A DNA stretch of 64,000 bases from CAYSWV01 sp964434865. Lineage in GTDB: Bacteria; Cyanobacteriota; Cyanobacteriia; Thermostichales; Thermostichaceae. The position numbers and the translations under genes were made by a program. Positions within the stretch are counted from its first letter, which is position 1. Every line of letters begins with the position of its first letter. The stretch lies in contig CAYSWV010000025.1 in NCBI GenBank assembly GCA_964434865.1, forward strand, positions 1-64,000, given 5' to 3'. Below the pieces are notes generated by a model. The model saw only the letters and a program-made list of their open reading frames with translations. It made no database searches and was not told the origin of the DNA. Positions 60,585 through 64,000 of this stretch are shown piece by piece.

Positions 60585-62867
60585 TTAGATGCGGCTATGG
60601 AATGTGCGATTGATCACATCTAACTGTTGTTCCCGGGTCAACTTGATAAAGTTAACGGCATAACCAGACACACGAATAGTGAGCTGAGGATACTGTTCGG
60701 GATGTTCCATCGCATCCATCAGGGTCTCACGATTCAACACATTAATATTAATATGGTGCCCAGTACTCCTGAAGTAACCATCCAGTAAACCTACCAGGTT
60801 GTGTTGACGATCAATCTGGGTTTTACCTAATGCTCCAGGTACGATTGAAAACGTGTAGGAAATACCATCCTGCGCATGATCGTAGGGCAGCTTAGCAACG
60901 GACTCCAGCGCAGCAACAGCTCCTTTAGTATCACGGCCATGCATTGGATTTGCACCAGGGGCAAAAGGCTCACCGGCTTTGCGACCATCAGGTGTATTGC
61001 CTGTTTTCTTCCCATACACAACATTGGATGTAATTGTCAGAATCGACTGTGTGGGTATCGTGTCACGATAGGTATGGTGCCGGCGGAGTTTGTTCATAAA
61101 TTGTTCAATCAGTTGACACGCTAACTGATCAACTCGCTCATCATTATTGCCATAAGCGGGATATTCTCCATCAATTTCATAATCAACAGCCAGGCCATCA
61201 GCATTACGGATCACCTTCACGTTGGCATATTTAATTGCCGACAATGCATCTGCTACAACTGATAAACCTGCCACACCACAAGCCATAGTTCGATGCACAT
61301 CCCGATCGTGCAACGCCATCTCTAGGCGCTCATAACAGTACTTGTCGTGCATGTAATGGATGACATTAAGAGCATTGATATAGGTCTTAGCCAGCCAATC
61401 CATCATCAGATCAAGCTTAGTGGTCACTTCATCAAGGGTTAAAACATCAGCTGTGATCGGAGCAAATTCAGGTGCAATCTGTTCACCAGACTTTTCATCT
61501 TTACCTCCATTAATGGCATAGAGTAAAGCTTTGGCTAAGTTGGCCCGAGCTCCAAAAAACTGCATCTGTTTGCCAATCCGCATCCCTGACACACAACAAG
61601 CAATGCCGTAGTCATCCCCGTAGTAGTGACGCATCAGATCATCATTCTCGTACTGAATCGAGCTGGTTTCGATTGAAACGGTAGCACAGAAAGTTTTGAA
61701 AGCAGCAGGCAAGCGCTCAGACCATAAGATCGTGAGGTTAGGTTCGGGAGCCGGGCCTAAGTTCAACAGTGTTTGTAAAAATCGATAACTGGTCTTAGTC
61801 ACTAAGGTCCGACCATCTTCTCCCATTCCCCCAATAGATTCAGTAACCCAAGTGGGATCACCAGAGAAAAGCTCATTGTACTCAGGTGTTCGTAAGAAGC
61901 GAACCATACGCAACTTCATCACAAAATGATCAACCAACTCCTGCAAGTCAGCCTCAGTCATTAGTCCCTGTTTGAGATCTCGTTCAAAGTAAATATCTAA
62001 AAACGTCGAGACTCGACCTAAAGACATTGCTGCCCCATTTTGCTCTTTGACAGCACCTAAATACCCAAAGTAGGTCCACTGGACAGCTTCCTGAGCATTC
62101 GCAGCAGGTTGACCCAGATCAAAACCATACTGAGCTGCCATTTCCTTTAATTCAGACAGCGCTTTAATTTGCTCAGAGATTTCTTCCCGTAAACGAATGA
62201 TATCCTCACTGAGAGTATCCATTTCAAGTGAACGCTGCTGGTCCTGTTTGTCAGCGATTAGACGATCGATACCGTACAGAGCCACACGACGGTAATCGCC
62301 TATGATTCGCCCCCGACCATAAGCATCAGGCAGTCCAGTGATAATCCCAGTCCGTCTGGCTAGGCGCATATCATGGGTATAGGCATCAAACACCCCATCA
62401 TTATGAGTCTTGCGGTAACGAGTAAAGATAGCTTCGGTATCTGGATCAAGTTGATAACCATAAGCTTCCAGAGATTTCCGGACAACTCGGATCCCGCCCA
62501 AGGGCATGATGGCACGCTTCAAAGGTTGATCAGTTTGTAAGCCTACGATTTGTTCTAAGGCTGGATCAATATAACCAGGTGCATGGGCTGTGATTGAGGT
62601 GGGCACCTTAGTATCAGCATCCAAGACACCCTGTTCTCGCTCTTTGGCCATTAAGGTCTTCACCTGATCCCAAAGGTTTTGTGTTCGTTCAGTAGGACCT
62701 GCGAGAAAACAGTCATCGTCTAGATAGGGTGTGTAATTAGTTTGAATAAAATCCCTTACGTTGATGGATTCAGCCCAAGGTCCGTGGTTAAAACCGTGCC
62801 ACGGCTCCAATGCTGGAGTATCCACTTGTTCTAGGGCAATCGGCTTACGATCAACAGTAGCAACCAT
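60585..62867 (-). CDS. pflB: Pyruvate formate-lyase
   Basis: 760 residues. Glycyl-radical enzyme converting pyruvate and CoA to acetyl-CoA and formate. Catalytic Cys pair in GIACCVSGMRIGKQMQFFGA, glycyl radical in the C-terminal RVSGYAVNFIKLTREQQ. Start ATG at 62867 with TTGGAG six bases upstream; two further in-frame starts lie within 12 bases. Together with pflA it provides dark anaerobic fermentation, an unusual though known property in cyanobacteria. Confidence 0.96.
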   Translation of the reverse strand: MVATVDRKPIALEQVDTPALEPWHGFNHGPWAESINVRDFIQTNYTPYLDDDCFLAGPTERTQNLWDQVKTLMAKEREQGVLDADTKVPTSITAHAPGYIDPALEQIVGLQTDQPLKRAIMPLGGIRVVRKSLEAYGYQLDPDTEAIFTRYRKTHNDGVFDAYTHDMRLARRTGIITGLPDAYGRGRIIGDYRRVALYGIDRLIADKQDQQRSLEMDTLSEDIIRLREEISEQIKALSELKEMAAQYGFDLGQPAANAQEAVQWTYFGYLGAVKEQNGAAMSLGRVSTFLDIYFERDLKQGLMTEADLQELVDHFVMKLRMVRFLRTPEYNELFSGDPTWVTESIGGMGEDGRTLVTKTSYRFLQTLLNLGPAPEPNLTILWSERLPAAFKTFCATVSIETSSIQYENDDLMRHYYGDDYGIACCVSGMRIGKQMQFFGARANLAKALLYAINGGKDEKSGEQIAPEFAPITADVLTLDEVTTKLDLMMDWLAKTYINALNVIHYMHDKYCYERLEMALHDRDVHRTMACGVAGLSVVADALSAIKYANVKVIRNADGLAVDYEIDGEYPAYGNNDERVDQLACQLIEQFMNKLRRHHTYRDTIPTQSILTITSNVVYGKKTGNTPDGRKAGEPFAPGANPMHGRDTKGAVAALESVAKLPYDHAQDGISYTFSIVPGALGKTQIDRQHNLVGLLDGYFRSTGHHININVLNRETLMDAMEHPEQYPQLTIRVSGYAVNFIKLTREQQLDVINRTFHSRI

Positions 62868-63275
62868 AGTCATCTCCAATGAAAATCCTGGTTTTTTGCA
62901 TCCGTCCAGGGGTCGGCTGAGGCGTTATTGTGTCAATAATTACAATTGAAGGGCAGATCGTTTCTGGCCTCGAGATCCCATAATAAGAAACAATTGAATC
63001 GAGAAACGTGCTTGTCATTACCAACACATAACCTCTTGGCCTGTTCCAATCTAAAAAATAGACTTTGTGAGCTGGCCTAACCTGATACGAATGTTTGCAA
63101 AAAACGACCTTCTGAAATATTAAAAAAAACATGATTATTAAAGTCAGTGACCCAAGTCGACTATCCGTTGAGGAAGACACCCATAAATCCAGCTCAAGTA
63201 CTTTACCTTTGGGTATAGCTTTGGGTATAGATCGGGTTACGGATCGACTATTGTTATGATTGGGTTATGATCGGG
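62868..63275. other. Upstream region of pflB and tandem-repeat zone
   Basis: 408 bases. Holds the pflB promoter (no clear FNR or NtcA box by eye) and the 12-bp tandem repeat at 63207-63230 plus diverging GGGTTATGAT repeats to 63280. Confidence 0.5.
63207..63230. repeat. 12-bp exact tandem duplication
   Basis: CTTTGGGTATAG occurs twice back to back (63207-63218, 63219-63230), followed by GGGTTATGAT-type repeats up to the end of the truncated gene. Confidence 0.88.
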
Positions 63276-63518
63276 TTATGAATCGATAGACATTAGTCGT
63301 TCATAGAGCCTTGTTGGTTTTGTTAATTCATTCTGAACTTCAGCAAAGTCCTGAAGGTATAAAAGCTCAATAAAAGCATTTCGGAAGAAAAACCTACGAT
63401 TAGCAGTGCCTTGTCCAGGATGTCTGTTTGCTGAACCTTCAGTTAAACCAAATCTTTTGAGAACCTCGGCTTCATGGGCACCGTGCTCTACACAGATGAA
63501 AACATGATCGACTTCCAC
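63276..63518 (-). pseudogene. C-terminally truncated glyoxalase-like protein
   Basis: 80 residues: MEVDHVFICVEHGAHEAEVL, FFFRNAFIELLYLQDFAEVQ and TRLYERLMSIDS, then stop. It reads like the first 40 % of a family of about 200 residues with a VOC fold. The stop falls where the tandem-repeat zone begins, so the 3' end has probably been lost or replaced. Family length is from memory. Confidence 0.6.
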
Positions 63519-63591
63519 AACAACGCCACCCCAACAGAATGGCTAAGGACAGATAAACTGTTCAAGTATAAATCAGCAACACTCAGATCTT

Positions 63592-64000
63592 ATGAATCAC
63601 TCCATTGGTCACTACATAGGCATAGGTCTATTAGGTCTGGTTCTCTATCCAGATACGGCCCAACCTCGATCCATAGCGCCTAATGTTAGGATGCAACCTA
63701 TAGTGGAAACAACTACACCACTAGACCTTCAAACAATCATTGCTACTTCTGAGGAAGATATTTGGTCAAAGCTACAACAAGCAGAGACTCACTATTACGT
63801 GTTAATGCGTCATGCTCTGGCACCAGGGACCGGAGATCCAGCTAATTTTCAACTGGATGACTGTTCTACACAGCGCAACTTATCCGAACAAGGGCGAGCC
63901 CAGGCCCAACGCACAGGGGCAGTATTTAGGGAAAAGAATGTGGCCGTTGAGCAGGTACTCTCGAGTGAATGGTGTCGCTGCCTTGATACAGCAGAGTTAC
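63592..64000 (+). CDS. Histidine phosphatase family protein, 3' partial
   Basis: 136 residues visible, open to the window edge. A short N-terminal hydrophobic segment (HYIGIGLLGLVLYP) may be a signal peptide; the catalytic motif is YYVLMRHALAPGTGDP (RH) with the following NLSEQGRAQAQRTG and SSEWCRCLDTAE, the phosphoglycerate-mutase-like fold. Start chosen at ATG 63592; ATG 63691 is an alternative. Confidence 0.85.
   Translation, partial: MNHSIGHYIGIGLLGLVLYPDTAQPRSIAPNVRMQPIVETTTPLDLQTIIATSEEDIWSKLQQAETHYYVLMRHALAPGTGDPANFQLDDCSTQRNLSEQGRAQAQRTGAVFREKNVAVEQVLSSEWCRCLDTAEL

Noticed and set aside
1..64000. CRISPR arrays
   Set aside because: No regularly spaced repeats of 23-47 bp were seen; the repeats found are tandem duplications of two to three units.
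1..64000. HIP1 (GCGATCGC) as source of GATC excess
   Set aside because: Only partial CGATCG forms noticed, no full octamer by eye.

Overview
The window is a chromosomal segment of a cyanobacterium. Lineage markers are plastocyanin (petE), the IctB-type O-antigen-ligase family protein, a membrane acyl-lipid desaturase (desC), a cyanobacterial 4-Cys Ser/Thr kinase, a LabA-like NYN protein, biosynthetic arginine decarboxylase and a CRY-DASH gene. Base composition is moderate (about 45 % GC by eye). I cannot place the genus; an Acaryochloris-like or other filamentous/unicellular relative with fermentative pflB/pflA is plausible, but this is inference.

Layout. 1-5.2 kb: C-terminal part of a hybrid sensor kinase, a decayed IS1-like relic, tRNA-Ala(UGC), trhO, and dxs on the opposite strand. 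5.4-11.5 kb: housekeeping genes (pseudouridine synthase and methyltransferase in a 4-nt overlap, lspA, a DJ-1/PfpI protein, cysS, a patatin). 11.7-18.6 kb: a stress/signalling stretch with CsbD, YqaE/Pmp3, a glycine-zipper exported protein, a small protein broken by a nonsense codon, a frameshifted response regulator, a DUF389 membrane protein, tandem MpsC (DUF2294) genes and a sensor kinase. 18.6-30.9 kb: relics of a phage/plasmid primase, ExoD, a pirin/glutathionyl-hydroquinone reductase/SDR operon, glyQ, a NYN protein, speA, a diguanylate cyclase and tldD. 31-43.9 kb: PsiE-like protein, CPD photolyase, patatin, MFS, STPK, SPOUT methyltransferase plus metF, CPA1 antiporter with RCK domain, ictB, and petE carrying an in-frame TAA. 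43.9-52.3 kb: deoC, pentapeptide protein, HU, CRY-DASH, rlmB, RidA, trmL, DM13 and LysE. 52.3-56.8 kb: desC divergent from a TetR regulator with twin palindromic operators, followed by a Rieske oxygenase interrupted by a 100-N assembly gap. 56.8-59 kb: a degraded zone with a repeated inverted-repeat-like motif around a GNAT gene. 59-64 kb: hydrolase, pflA, pflB, a truncated glyoxalase-like gene, and the start of a histidine phosphatase.

Three themes stand out. First, there are many small lesions (two nonsense codons, two 1-nt frameshifts, one C-terminal truncation, several relics), suggesting active gene decay or unpolished draft sequence. Second, short perfect tandem duplications (11-23 bp) recur in spacers, and GATC is about threefold over-represented without the usual HIP1 octamer. 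Third, the most novel-looking unit is the desC / TetR / Rieske locus: the regulator appears to be a TetR head fused to a catalytically degenerate tyrosine-recombinase-like tail, and two identical-arm 19-bp palindromes lie between the divergent genes.
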